Below are positions 13,725 through 21,729 of a DNA stretch of 21,729 bases, one piece after another (the first letter of the stretch is position 1; the number at the start of each line of letters is the position of its first letter). Location of the stretch: the NCBI GenBank assembly GCA_964593555.1, contig CAZQIC010000078.1:1-21729 (forward strand), read 5' to 3'. The notes beneath the pieces were generated by a model. The model was not told where the DNA came from, did not search any database, and worked only from the letters and a program-made list of their open reading frames with translations. This DNA comes from CAZQIC01 sp964593555. GTDB taxonomy: Bacteria; Bacteroidota; Bacteroidia; JAFLBG01. The position numbers and the translations under genes were made by a program.

Positions 13725-16412
13725 ATGGACGGAAATAAAATACGCAGTACTTTTTTAGAATTTTTTAAATCAAAGCAGCATCAGATAGTACCTTCTGCTC
13801 CTTTAGTAATTAAGAACGATCCTACCCTGATGTTCACCAATGCGGGTATGAATCAGTTCAAAGATCTGTTCCTTGGAAACGCTCCTGTTAAATTTTCGCG
13901 CATTACAGATACACAGAAATGTTTAAGAGTATCAGGTAAACATAACGACCTGGAAGAAGTTGGGGTGGATACTTATCACCATACCATGTTTGAGATGCTG
14001 GGCAACTGGAGCTTTGGAGATCCTGCCCGTCCGGGGGCAGATTCATCTGATGCAGGCGGGTATTTCAAAAAAGAGGCGATTGACTGGGCCTGGGAATTAC
14101 TGACTAAAGTTTATAAAATTCCGGTTGATCAGTTATATGTTACTGTATTTGAAGGAAGCAAGGAAGATAAATTGGCATTTGACCAGGAGGCATACGATTG
14201 CTGGAAAAAATATATTGCGGAGGACAGAATAATCAACGGAAATAAAAAAGATAACTTCTGGGAAATGGGTGACACAGGACCTTGCGGGCCTTGCAGCGAG
14301 ATACATGTGGATATGAGAAGTGTGGAAGAAAGAAAAAAAGGAGATGGCAAATCATTGGTAAATACAAGTCACCCGGAAGTGATCGAGATCTGGAACAATG
14401 TGTTCATGGAATTCAATCGTCTGGCAAATGGCACATTGCAAAAACTACCGGCACAGCATGTGGATACAGGAATGGGATTTGAAAGGTTGTGTATGGTATT
14501 GCAGGGAAAACAATCGAGTTACGATACCGATGTTTTTCAACCTATCATTAAAGAAATTGAAAAATTAAGCGGTCTCACATATAAGGCAAAAGATACAAGC
14601 GAAGAAGCAACGAAAACAAATATTGCCATGCGTGTTATTGCTGATCATGTTAGGGCAATATCATTCAGCATTGCCGATGGCCAGCTGCCATCCAATACCG
14701 GCGCGGGTTACGTAATACGGAGAATTTTAAGACGGGCGGTGCGTTATGGTTATCAAACATTAAAATTAAAAGAGCCATTCATTTGCAAATTGGTAGCAAC
14801 TCTTGTTTCACAAATGGGAGAAGCATTCCCTGAAATAAAAAAACAACAGGAATTAATTGAGAAAGTGATTCGTGAAGAGGAGAATTCTTTCTTTAAAACA
14901 TTAGCAACAGGAATAGAAAAAATCAATGCAATTATTGCCTCATCAGGATCAAACAAAGTCATTAACGGGAAAAATGCCTTTGAATTATTTGACACGTACG
15001 GGTTCCCAATTGACTTAACTCAACTTATTGCAAGGGAAAATAATTTCTCTGTTGATATGGATGAATTTAACAAATTGCTTGGGGAGCAAAAAAACAGATC
15101 GAAAGAAGCTGCAGCTATTGATACGGGAGATTGGGTGGAAGTGGGAATCCCGATAGCTATCGGGAAGAAGTTGGAAGCTGTTTTTATTGGGTACACAGAG
15201 TTAGAGTGCGAGAGTAGAATTATCAAGTACAGAAAAGTAAAAGCGAAAAACAAAGAACAGTATCAATTGGTATTGGACAAAACTCCCTTTTATGCAGAGA
15301 GTGGCGGGCAAGTTGGCGATACGGGAGTGATAGAATTTGTAAACGAAAAAATTTATATTACCGATACAAAAAAGGAAAACAATCTCACCATTCATTTCAC
15401 GGATAAACTTCCTGTATTAGATAAACCGTTAAAAGTTTCGGTTGATAAAAAGAAACGTAAGCTTACCGAGAACAATCACAGCGCCACTCACCTGCTCCAT
15501 GCTGCGTTGCGTCAGGTATTAGGGACGCATGTCGAACAAAAAGGTTCATTGGTAAATGATGAAAATTTGCGTTTTGACTTTTCGCATTTTTCAAAAGTTA
15601 CAGATGAAGAAATCGCAAAGATTGAAAACATTGTCAATGAAAAAATAAGAGAAAATATTGCGTCCGACATTAAAGAAATGCCAATTGAAGAAGCAAAAAA
15701 AACCGGAGCGATGGCATTGTTCGGTGAAAAATATGGCGATGTAGTGCGTGTTGTTACGTTTGAGAGAAGCTATTCCGTTGAATTGTGCGGGGGAACCCAT
15801 GTAAAAAATACTTCACAAATAGGAATTTTTAAAATTGTTTCGGAAGCTGCTGTAGCTGCAGGAATAAGAAGGATTGAAGCAATTACCTCAATAAAAGCAG
15901 AAGAATTTTTAAACTCACAACTCCAGTTAGTAAATAATCTTAAGGAATTATTAAAAAATCCGAAAGACCTTACTAAGAGTATTCAGAATTTACTGGAGCA
16001 AAATAACGATTTGCAAAAGCAAGTGGATGCATTGATGCGGGAGAAAGCAAAATCGCTAAAGGCTGATCTTAAAACAAAAGTAACCAGTATAAATAATATC
16101 AACTACATTGGCCAAAAAGTAGAATTAAATTCTGCCGATGCTTTAAAGGATATGGTTTTTGAATTGCGAAGCGAAATACCGGATCTGTTCCTGGTATTAG
16201 GCTCAACCATTAATGGTAAACCAAGTATTACCGTAGCACTGACGGACAACTTAGTAAAAGAAAAAAACATGAACGCCGGAAATATCGTTCGCGAATTAGC
16301 CAAGGAAATAAAAGGCGGCGGCGGCGGGCAAGCATTTTATGCAACTGCGGGTGGTACCGACATTAATGGATTAGACAACGCTATTAAAAAAGCGATGGCC
16401 TTGCTTCAATAA
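13725..16412 (+). CDS. alaS: Alanyl-tRNA synthetase
   Basis: Class II aminoacyl-tRNA synthetase charging tRNA-Ala. At 895 aa it is slightly longer than I remember as typical (about 870-880). The catalytic core is complete (DPTLMFTNAGMNQFKDLF near 31-48, HHTMFEMLGNWSFGD near 86-100, GAGYVIRRILRRAVRYGYQ near 327-345). The editing domain has zinc ligands H585 and H589 in HSATH and C688 and H692 in CGGTH. The C-terminal DHHA1 part ends with the glycine run GGGGGQAFYATAGG. Residues 475-480 (IPIAIG) are encoded by an 18-bp perfect palindrome at the junction before the editing domain, in a segment that does not look conserved. The gene is divergent from the M23 gene and tail-to-tail with the next gene, 8 bp apart. 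Confidence 0.98.
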   Translation: MDGNKIRSTFLEFFKSKQHQIVPSAPLVIKNDPTLMFTNAGMNQFKDLFLGNAPVKFSRITDTQKCLRVSGKHNDLEEVGVDTYHHTMFEMLGNWSFGDPARPGADSSDAGGYFKKEAIDWAWELLTKVYKIPVDQLYVTVFEGSKEDKLAFDQEAYDCWKKYIAEDRIINGNKKDNFWEMGDTGPCGPCSEIHVDMRSVEERKKGDGKSLVNTSHPEVIEIWNNVFMEFNRLANGTLQKLPAQHVDTGMGFERLCMVLQGKQSSYDTDVFQPIIKEIEKLSGLTYKAKDTSEEATKTNIAMRVIADHVRAISFSIADGQLPSNTGAGYVIRRILRRAVRYGYQTLKLKEPFICKLVATLVSQMGEAFPEIKKQQELIEKVIREEENSFFKTLATGIEKINAIIASSGSNKVINGKNAFELFDTYGFPIDLTQLIARENNFSVDMDEFNKLLGEQKNRSKEAAAIDTGDWVEVGIPIAIGKKLEAVFIGYTELECESRIIKYRKVKAKNKEQYQLVLDKTPFYAESGGQVGDTGVIEFVNEKIYITDTKKENNLTIHFTDKLPVLDKPLKVSVDKKKRKLTENNHSATHLLHAALRQVLGTHVEQKGSLVNDENLRFDFSHFSKVTDEEIAKIENIVNEKIRENIASDIKEMPIEEAKKTGAMALFGEKYGDVVRVVTFERSYSVELCGGTHVKNTSQIGIFKIVSEAAVAAGIRRIEAITSIKAEEFLNSQLQLVNNLKELLKNPKDLTKSIQNLLEQNNDLQKQVDALMREKAKSLKADLKTKVTSINNINYIGQKVELNSADALKDMVFELRSEIPDLFLVLGSTINGKPSITVALTDNLVKEKNMNAGNIVRELAKEIKGGGGGQAFYATAGGTDINGLDNAIKKAMALLQ
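15148..15165. repeat. 18-bp perfect palindrome within alaS (TCCCGATAGCTATCGGGA)
   Basis: The sequence equals its own reverse complement over 18 bp, and it reads I-P-I-A-I-G in the alaS frame. I remember the core CCCGATAGCTATCGGG as an abundant intergenic palindrome in several Bacteroidota genomes, but this was not searched. Its coding position is unusual. Confidence 0.9.
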
Positions 16413-16420
16413 AAAATTAC

Positions 16421-17098
16421 TTAGTTAATTTTCTGAAACCGATGAACACTACTTTGATTAGCTGGTGATTCAACTCTTAAGTAATATGAGCCGCCGTTTA
16501 GTTGAGTAATGTTCAAATAAACTACACCTTTTTCATTATCCAATTTCAATTGCTGAACCTTTTGTCCGACTAAATTATAGATGACAATCCTTGCCTGAGA
16601 AAAATTTTCTTCCAGATCATATTTAACTGCAATTATTTCTGATGCAGGATTTGGATAAATAGAAACTGCATTTTTTATTGCCCCATTTTTGGCTATACCT
16701 GCTGTTGATGTAACAGCTATATAAACGTTCGTTGAATCGGCAATGGGCGAACCGCCGCAAGTTGGAGGATCAGTCGCGAAATTTACTCTTCTTATAATAT
16801 ACCCAATTTTATAATTACCTCCTGCAAGTGGCGCTAACGTAATGGTATCTATTGAACTGCAGCTTTGCGAAATAAGACTATCGTCATGGCATGCATCAAT
16901 ATATATTTCACCTGTTGTGGGTGTGGTAATCAATTTGCCCAACATAGAACATGAATGAGTAGAAAATGTTTTATAACCGATGAGCTTTATTGAATCAGAA
17001 TCAGTTGGATTAGCAGGGAGTACCTTAACACTATCGAGTTGCGCCCATACATTACAGGATAACAATACAGCGAGTACTAAAAAGTATTTGTGTTTCAT
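16421..17098 (-). CDS. Secreted protein with T9SS type A sorting domain
   Basis: A 225-aa exported protein of unknown role. A signal peptide (1-20, ending CNVWAQ) is followed by a small beta-rich, cysteine-containing domain (about 21-135) that reads like an Ig-type fold (ITLAPLAGGNYKIGYIIRR, ADSTNVYIAV). It has six cysteines after the signal peptide. I recognise no enzyme motif. Residues about 145-225 are a type A C-terminal signal: SIYPNPASEIIAVKY, IVIYNLVGQKV, LNITQLNGGSYYLRV and a basic end. The protein is therefore probably delivered to the cell surface or medium by the T9SS. The gene is convergent with alaS. A near-consensus -7 box (TACTTTTA on the minus strand, 17121-17128) lies upstream. 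Confidence 0.88.
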   Translation of the reverse strand: MKHKYFLVLAVLLSCNVWAQLDSVKVLPANPTDSDSIKLIGYKTFSTHSCSMLGKLITTPTTGEIYIDACHDDSLISQSCSSIDTITLAPLAGGNYKIGYIIRRVNFATDPPTCGGSPIADSTNVYIAVTSTAGIAKNGAIKNAVSIYPNPASEIIAVKYDLEENFSQARIVIYNLVGQKVQQLKLDNEKGVVYLNITQLNGGSYYLRVESPANQSSVHRFQKIN

Positions 17099-17184
17099 GA
17101 AGATTGGAATTAGCGTTTATTAAAAGTAAGGAAACTGGGGGTTGAAAAAAACATTTTAGTTCCGTGTTTTTTCAAGTCTGATAG

Positions 17185-17208
17185 AAAAAGGCGGGATAAA
17201 CCCGCCTT
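17185..17208 (-). terminator. Intrinsic terminator for the minus-strand genes to its right
   Basis: AAGGCGGG / CCCGCCTT forms an 8-bp stem with a 5-nt loop (17188-17208). On the minus strand it runs directly into TTTTTC. It lies downstream of the 608-aa protein gene and the degraded sorting-domain fragment, and upstream of the type A protein gene. Confidence 0.8.
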
Positions 17209-17238
17209 CATATTGCTGATAAAAAAATAACAAAACGC

Positions 17239-17373
17239 CTAATTCACTATAAATTTTCCTGATACAAGGATATTACCTGTATTATTTACCTGGTAAAAAT
17301 ACAATCCATTCGCAAGTCCTGCCCTGTTAATTATAAATTTATTGATGGGCTGGAAAGTAAAATCGAAAAAAAA
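17239..17373 (-). pseudogene. Degraded fragment of a T9SS type A sorting domain
   Basis: On the minus strand this stretch reads without a stop for 44 codons before a TAG. It ends with INRAGLANGLYFYQV followed by NNTGNILVSGKFIVN, the last third of a type A C-terminal domain. No start codon or signal peptide precedes it. A TGA (17374-17376) and an 8-base T run stand where the rest should continue, and further matching residues (FTLNNFD) appear beyond the stop in the same frame. It is thus the tail of a lost T9SS cargo gene, or a truncated duplicate. It sits between the 608-aa gene and the terminator at 17185-17208, so it may still be transcribed. The rest of the 320-bp gap holds only that terminator and promoter-like A/T-rich DNA. 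Confidence 0.75.
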
Positions 17374-17418
17374 TCAATGATCGAAATTATTAAGCGTAAA
17401 TACCAGGAATGATATCCA

Positions 17419-19245
17419 TTACCTCAGCAAGGTAATTTTTCCAAGACGGGAATAGTACTGATTGTCCACCTCATCAATATAACTGATCTTATAAACGTAA
17501 ACATCTTCCTTGCATAACTCCCCATTGAATTTCCCATCCCAGCCTTCATCCAAAAGATCGGTTTTAAACAACTCCTCGCCCCATTTATCGAAGATCATGA
17601 AGTTATAATTTCTCACGCCCATTATCTTAGGCAGGAACACGTCATTCAATCCATCACCATTCACTGTAAACGCATCCGGAATATAAGACCTGTATTCGGG
17701 TTTAATATCTATTGTCAGGCGAAAAGTATCTGTACAGCCTATACCATTCATTAATATTTGCGTTGCAACAAATTTTCCATAACGTCCATAAGTATGCATG
17801 GCGGTTCCAAAATTACAACCGTTAAGCTGGCTGCCATCCCCATAAAATAAGGAACAGTTGACCCCATTTGTACTCATATCGGTAAACGTAATATCAGGAT
17901 CAAATATGGATGTTACCAATGGTGTTGCAGAAAATTCAGCATGTGGTATTTCATTCATAATTACCGCACTTGGTTTATTAAATGTGTACTCCTTATTACA
18001 CCCAAAAATGTTGGTCGCCATAACTGTTACTGAAACATCATACGATCCGGTACTCAAATAAGCATGAGTTGGGTTTAAAGAATTTGATGTAGTGCCATCA
18101 CCAAAAGTCCATGCGCTGCTTAAAATGTTTCCGCTGAAATGCACTGCTTTCCCAAAATCAACTTGAAAAGGAGGACAACTTTCCTGTGTTCCCATTGTAA
18201 AGCTTGTATGTGCCATGGGGTTTACCATCACATTATTAACAAAATTCTGAGTACATCCATTTTCCGAAACAGTAAGTGTAACAGAGTGTAAGCCAGGCAT
18301 CATAAAATTAACTCCTGCAGGTTTTTTCAAATTAGACATAAGCGGGTTGGATCCCGGGCCAAATTGCCAGGCGTAACTTGATGCTGCTCCGCCAAAAGTA
18401 CCGCCCGCAGAAAAGCTGTAAGAATTACCTTCAAGACATTGTGCAGTTGGAGATGCAAAACTGACACTTACTTTCGGCTTAAAACTTCCGGCTTCAAGAA
18501 AAATCCCCGAATCGTAAATAGCATCACCCCCATCAGCTATTGCAATTTTCACATGATATGTTTGTCCGCATTGAACTTCGGAAACAGCCTCAAACACTTT
18601 AGTAAATCCGTCATACTGAATGGTTTGACCTGGCGGGAGTTGGTTATCAAACCAAAGGGGAGAATTTAGGTTGGCATTAATGTTATCAACTGTAATAGGT
18701 AGCGTGGTCCCAGGAACAAGAGCAATATTTTTTGAATTATTTGTATAAGGTCCTGAAATACCCGGACCACTAATAAAAAATCCAACTGCATCATTATGGA
18801 AAGTATTTACAAATTCCATGTACTCTTCCGAACCAAACACGTATCTGAATTTAACAGTGTCTCCTGATGGTACAAAATCGAACTCAAGTATAGATGCATC
18901 TATTGAATAATTATGCATAAGTGAATCCATATCAGAATCACTAGATAAATTATTTATAAAGCTGGCAAAAGTACTATTGTTAGGGCCTACTGCATTTTGA
19001 ATATCGCCTGTTGTTAAAATCAATCCGCTGCTTAAACCAATGTTAGAAGATGCTCCATTAAAAAATCCAATAGCATTACCCATACCACTGTATACAATGT
19101 TACTTGCAGTAACACCATTGCCAAGCAATATATTTTGCACCAATTGTGCCGGAGTGTACATGGAATTGTTCACCGTCAATTGCGCCAGTACAGGAAGACG
19201 AAGCGTACCGAAAATCAGAATAAAAACTAATAACGACTTTTTCAT
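17419..19245 (-). CDS. Choice-of-anchor L / PKD repeat protein with T9SS type B C-terminal domain
   Basis: A 608-aa secreted protein from the ATG at 19245. An in-frame TTG three codons upstream is less likely. A signal peptide (about 1-21, ending PVLAQ) is followed by a choice-of-anchor L domain (about 22-255), seen in VQNILLGNGVTASNI, GLSSGLILTTGDI, FDFVPSGDTVKFRYVFGSEEY and YHVKIAIADGGD. Then come three PKD-like repeats (turns QFGPGS, TFGDGT, FYGDGS), the last atypical. A type B sorting domain (about 510-608: PDAFTVNGDGLNDVF, FMIFDKWGEELF, WDGKFNGELCKEDVYVYKI, ITLLR) ends the protein. From residue 269 on it is paralogous to the neighbouring 728-aa protein. The specific role is unknown; surface display or adhesion is likely. 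Confidence 0.92.
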   Translation of the reverse strand: MKKSLLVFILIFGTLRLPVLAQLTVNNSMYTPAQLVQNILLGNGVTASNIVYSGMGNAIGFFNGASSNIGLSSGLILTTGDIQNAVGPNNSTFASFINNLSSDSDMDSLMHNYSIDASILEFDFVPSGDTVKFRYVFGSEEYMEFVNTFHNDAVGFFISGPGISGPYTNNSKNIALVPGTTLPITVDNINANLNSPLWFDNQLPPGQTIQYDGFTKVFEAVSEVQCGQTYHVKIAIADGGDAIYDSGIFLEAGSFKPKVSVSFASPTAQCLEGNSYSFSAGGTFGGAASSYAWQFGPGSNPLMSNLKKPAGVNFMMPGLHSVTLTVSENGCTQNFVNNVMVNPMAHTSFTMGTQESCPPFQVDFGKAVHFSGNILSSAWTFGDGTTSNSLNPTHAYLSTGSYDVSVTVMATNIFGCNKEYTFNKPSAVIMNEIPHAEFSATPLVTSIFDPDITFTDMSTNGVNCSLFYGDGSQLNGCNFGTAMHTYGRYGKFVATQILMNGIGCTDTFRLTIDIKPEYRSYIPDAFTVNGDGLNDVFLPKIMGVRNYNFMIFDKWGEELFKTDLLDEGWDGKFNGELCKEDVYVYKISYIDEVDNQYYSRLGKITLLR

Positions 19246-19383
19246 TTGCCCCAATATTACTTTTCAACACACAAAGCATTTTATTATATACTTGAATGTC
19301 GGAAAATTTGCGGGGTACTTCAATAACTAACTAACAAAAGGCGGGATTTATTGTATAACCGGTAAAATAAACCTTAAATTAAT

Positions 19384-21570
19384 TTACCTGAGCAAGGCAA
19401 CTCTTCCAAGGTGAGAGTAATATTTATTATCCACCTCATCAATATATTTGATCTTATAAACGTAAACATCCTGCTGACATGGATCACCTTTAAATGTGCC
19501 ATCCCAACCGTGATTTAAACTATTTGTTTCAAAAATCTTTTTACCCCAGCGATCAAAGATCGAGAAATCATAATCGCGAACCCCCATTATACTTGGCGCA
19601 AATATTTCATTTAAGCCATCGTTATTAATGGTAAACGCATTAGGAACAAAATACCTGTACTCCGGTTTTATTTCAATGTCAAGCCTGAAAGTATCTGTGC
19701 ATCCTGTACCATTCATCAATATTTGCGTTGCCTGGAACATACCGTATGTTGAATAAGTATGTGTGGTTGTTCCAAAATTACAACCCGAAAAAGTATTTCC
19801 ATCACCGAATAAAAGTGAACAGTTTATACCATTACTGCTTAGGTCTGTAAATGTTATTTCAGGTTCAAAGATCGAAGTAACAAGAGGATTAGCCGAAATC
19901 TCTGCATGCGGTATTGGGTTTACAGTAACTGCATTCGGGATATTAAAATTGTACCACTTGTTACAGCCAAATGCATTGGTCGCAAGCATTGACACAGAAA
20001 CATTGTAAGAACCAATATTTACATATGTATTTGTTGGTGTCGATAACGTAGATGTATTACCATCGCCAAAGGTCCAATTGTAATTTAATATTCTTCCCGC
20101 TGGATTACTGTTATCTTTAAACACCACAGTAAAAGGCGGACAACTTGTTAAAGGAGCCATATTAAAAGTTGCTGTTGCCATCGGATTAACGGTTACGTTA
20201 CTCACATAACTTCCGACGCAACCATTCTCATTAATCGTAAGTGTAACGGTATGTACGCCTTGTGTTAAAAAATTAACTCCGGCCGGATTTTGATCATTTG
20301 AAATAGGAGGATTTGATCCCGGACCAAATTGCCAGGTAAAATTTGTTCCGGGTCCGCCTTGAAAAGCCCCGCCTGCTGCAAAATTATATGCGTTGCCTTC
20401 TAAACATTGAGAAGGTGGCGGCACAAATGAGGGTTGAAGCAATGGATCTATTTTAAAAACCGAATATGAAGTATCTGCACATGTTAAACCCGGACTTGCA
20501 ATTAACATAACAGTATATGTTCCCGGAGCGCTATATGTCCATGCAGGTATTACAAGGCGGGAAGTATCATTGGTTGCGGCAGGATCACCGAAATCCCAAC
20601 GATAGCCATTCGCATTCATACTTTGATTTGAAAAATTTACAGTAAATCCGAAACAAAAAGTTTGTTGTGATGGAACAGCTGAAACAGTAACATTAGGGCA
20701 ATTGGTAACATTAAATTGAAAGTCCCTTTTATTTGTACTTAACAACACTCCCTGCCTGTATTCCTTAACACAAACTCCTACTACCCACTGCCCTATCATG
20801 TTGGGAGTTCCCGTTAACAAACCTGTAACAGGGTCAATGGTCAATGCAGGGTTTGCACTCATGGGGTAGCTTCCGCTATAGCCGGCTGCTCCGTCAAATG
20901 GAACAAGCCCATAAGGTGGTGCTGCAGGTGGCACAGGCATTGGGCTTGCCGCAGTTGCTCCATCATAAGGATCACACAATTCATACGCCAATGAATCACC
21001 ATCGGGATCAGTGGCAGAATGATCGAAAACCAAGGGCAATCCGGCACATAAAAAAAGCGGTGGAAAATTATTGTAATGAGGTGCGCTGTTGCAGCTTACT
21101 GTTGCAGGATCAGGAATAAATCCCATATAGGTTGCTCCCACATTCCCGGGATTCACCAGGTTTAAAATAGTATTGTTTCTACAGCAGCGTTGGTAAGCAA
21201 GATAGTATCCTCCGGCAAGCGGCGGTAAATTTACATTGCCAACATAAATCGCTTCTTCTACACAAACATTTGCAGGCGCTACATAACAAGGATTATTGAG
21301 CGTAACAGGAAGAGGTGTTGATCCGGGAAGAGGCAGCATCAGAGTAGTAATCAAAGTGCCATTCGCATCATATACCCCAACAGCAGCAGGATTATCAAAT
21401 GGGGCCTGACCGTTTATGCAATCACGATAAACCTTTAAAGTAACCTCATAATCATTATTCCCCAGGCATTTATAATAAATTTCACCTCCAACTATATGCG
21501 TAGCAAAACAAGGATGCCCTAAAGCGAGGAGGAATAAACTTACCGAAACAATTACTTTTTTAAAATTCAC
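19384..21570 (-). CDS. PKD repeat protein with T9SS type B C-terminal domain and THIVGGEIYY head
   Basis: A 728-aa secreted protein. The start is GTG at 21570, and no ATG gives a signal peptide. Residues 1-23 (to PCFA) form the signal peptide. Mature residues begin THIVGGEIYYKCLGNNDYEVTLKVYRDC, a head I have often seen on Bacteroidota 'gliding motility' proteins. It is followed by RCCRNN and a cadherin-like segment DPDGDSLAYELCDP plus ALTIDPVTGLLTGTPNMIGQW (to about 295). Four PKD-like repeats come next (turns DFGDPA, QFGPGS, TFGDGN, LFGDGN), then the type B sorting domain (PNAFTINNDGLNEIF, FSIFDRWGKKIF, WDGTFKGDPCQQDVYVYKI, VALLR). The last ~340 residues are homologous to the 608-aa neighbour, 138 bp downstream on the same strand. 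No PorP/SprF gene is adjacent, unlike the other type B cargo in this window. Confidence 0.92.
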   Translation of the reverse strand: MNFKKVIVSVSLFLLALGHPCFATHIVGGEIYYKCLGNNDYEVTLKVYRDCINGQAPFDNPAAVGVYDANGTLITTLMLPLPGSTPLPVTLNNPCYVAPANVCVEEAIYVGNVNLPPLAGGYYLAYQRCCRNNTILNLVNPGNVGATYMGFIPDPATVSCNSAPHYNNFPPLFLCAGLPLVFDHSATDPDGDSLAYELCDPYDGATAASPMPVPPAAPPYGLVPFDGAAGYSGSYPMSANPALTIDPVTGLLTGTPNMIGQWVVGVCVKEYRQGVLLSTNKRDFQFNVTNCPNVTVSAVPSQQTFCFGFTVNFSNQSMNANGYRWDFGDPAATNDTSRLVIPAWTYSAPGTYTVMLIASPGLTCADTSYSVFKIDPLLQPSFVPPPSQCLEGNAYNFAAGGAFQGGPGTNFTWQFGPGSNPPISNDQNPAGVNFLTQGVHTVTLTINENGCVGSYVSNVTVNPMATATFNMAPLTSCPPFTVVFKDNSNPAGRILNYNWTFGDGNTSTLSTPTNTYVNIGSYNVSVSMLATNAFGCNKWYNFNIPNAVTVNPIPHAEISANPLVTSIFEPEITFTDLSSNGINCSLLFGDGNTFSGCNFGTTTHTYSTYGMFQATQILMNGTGCTDTFRLDIEIKPEYRYFVPNAFTINNDGLNEIFAPSIMGVRDYDFSIFDRWGKKIFETNSLNHGWDGTFKGDPCQQDVYVYKIKYIDEVDNKYYSHLGRVALLR

Positions 21571-21729
21571 GGCTCTATAAAAAACAAGTACTATATTATT
21601 GTTAACCCCTCAATAATCCTATTTGTACTGTATAAATGGTATTATCCATTACATAAGCGGTATTTGCCAATAAGATATGGGGAGTTCTAAAAATAGAATG
21701 TTAAAAACAATCTAATAAAATCGTATCTA

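Noticed and set aside
16315..16330. GGC repeat run near the end of alaS as a trinucleotide expansion
   Set aside because: The encoded glycine run GGGGGQAFYATAGG is a normal conserved feature of the AlaRS C-terminal region, so no expansion needs to be invoked.
19246..19383. Possible terminator or promoter in the gap between the two large PKD genes
   Set aside because: I found only short imperfect repeats (TAAC x3) and a one-mismatch TAATATTG box touching the start codon. Nothing is strong enough to annotate.
21571..21729. Upstream region of the 728-aa protein gene as a promoter or a further gene
   Set aside because: No perfect TAnnTTTG box on the relevant strand, no ribosome-binding site and no open frame of note were seen up to the window end.

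Overview
The window comes from a low-to-moderate G+C member of the Bacteroidota, probably an environmental genome. The evidence is four secreted proteins that carry, or are encoded beside, type IX secretion system (T9SS) hallmarks (PKD repeats, 'gliding motility' type B C-terminal domains, one type A sorting domain, a PorP/SprF protein). Supporting evidence is the TAnnTTTG -7 boxes used instead of sigma70 motifs, and the MerR - M23 peptidase - alaS order that I remember as common in this phylum.

Left part (1-4265). folE (GTP cyclohydrolase I) and a PTPS/QueD-family gene lie on the minus strand, separated by a cluster of REP-like palindromes. Divergently, mqnB and mqnD of the futalosine (alternative menaquinone) pathway overlap by ATGA. 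Both carry in-frame 7-bp tandem repeats that add an S-S-K-F-x-V-x peptide. After a second palindromic intergenic element comes hldD (heptose epimerase for LPS). Convergent to it is a small two-glycine leader peptide gene that looks like an orphan lanthipeptide precursor. The two genes share a strong hairpin terminator.

Middle part (4353-12168). Four minus-strand genes, transcribed from right to left, form a surface and secretion operon: a 1346-aa adhesin-like protein with about 14 PKD repeats and a type B sorting domain; a TPR/PD40 propeller periplasmic protein that lacks the expected OmpA domain; a PorP/SprF-type outer-membrane protein; and a separate OmpA-domain protein with a lectin-like head. 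The large protein is the likely secreted cargo and the other three its probable anchoring or secretion partners.

Right part (12231-21570). A MerR regulator and an M23 peptidase run leftwards, divergent from alaS. The alaS gene holds an 18-bp perfect palindrome inside its coding sequence. Convergent to alaS is a small protein with a T9SS type A tail. Then come a hairpin terminator, a degraded fragment of another type A tail, and two large secreted proteins (608 and 728 aa). These two share a paralogous ~340-aa C-terminal module of PKD repeats plus type B domain but have unrelated N-terminal heads.

No tRNA, rRNA, CRISPR array, transposase or phage gene was seen. The least explained signals are the coding and intergenic short repeats (heptamers, REP-like palindromes, the alaS palindrome) and the orphan RiPP-like precursor.
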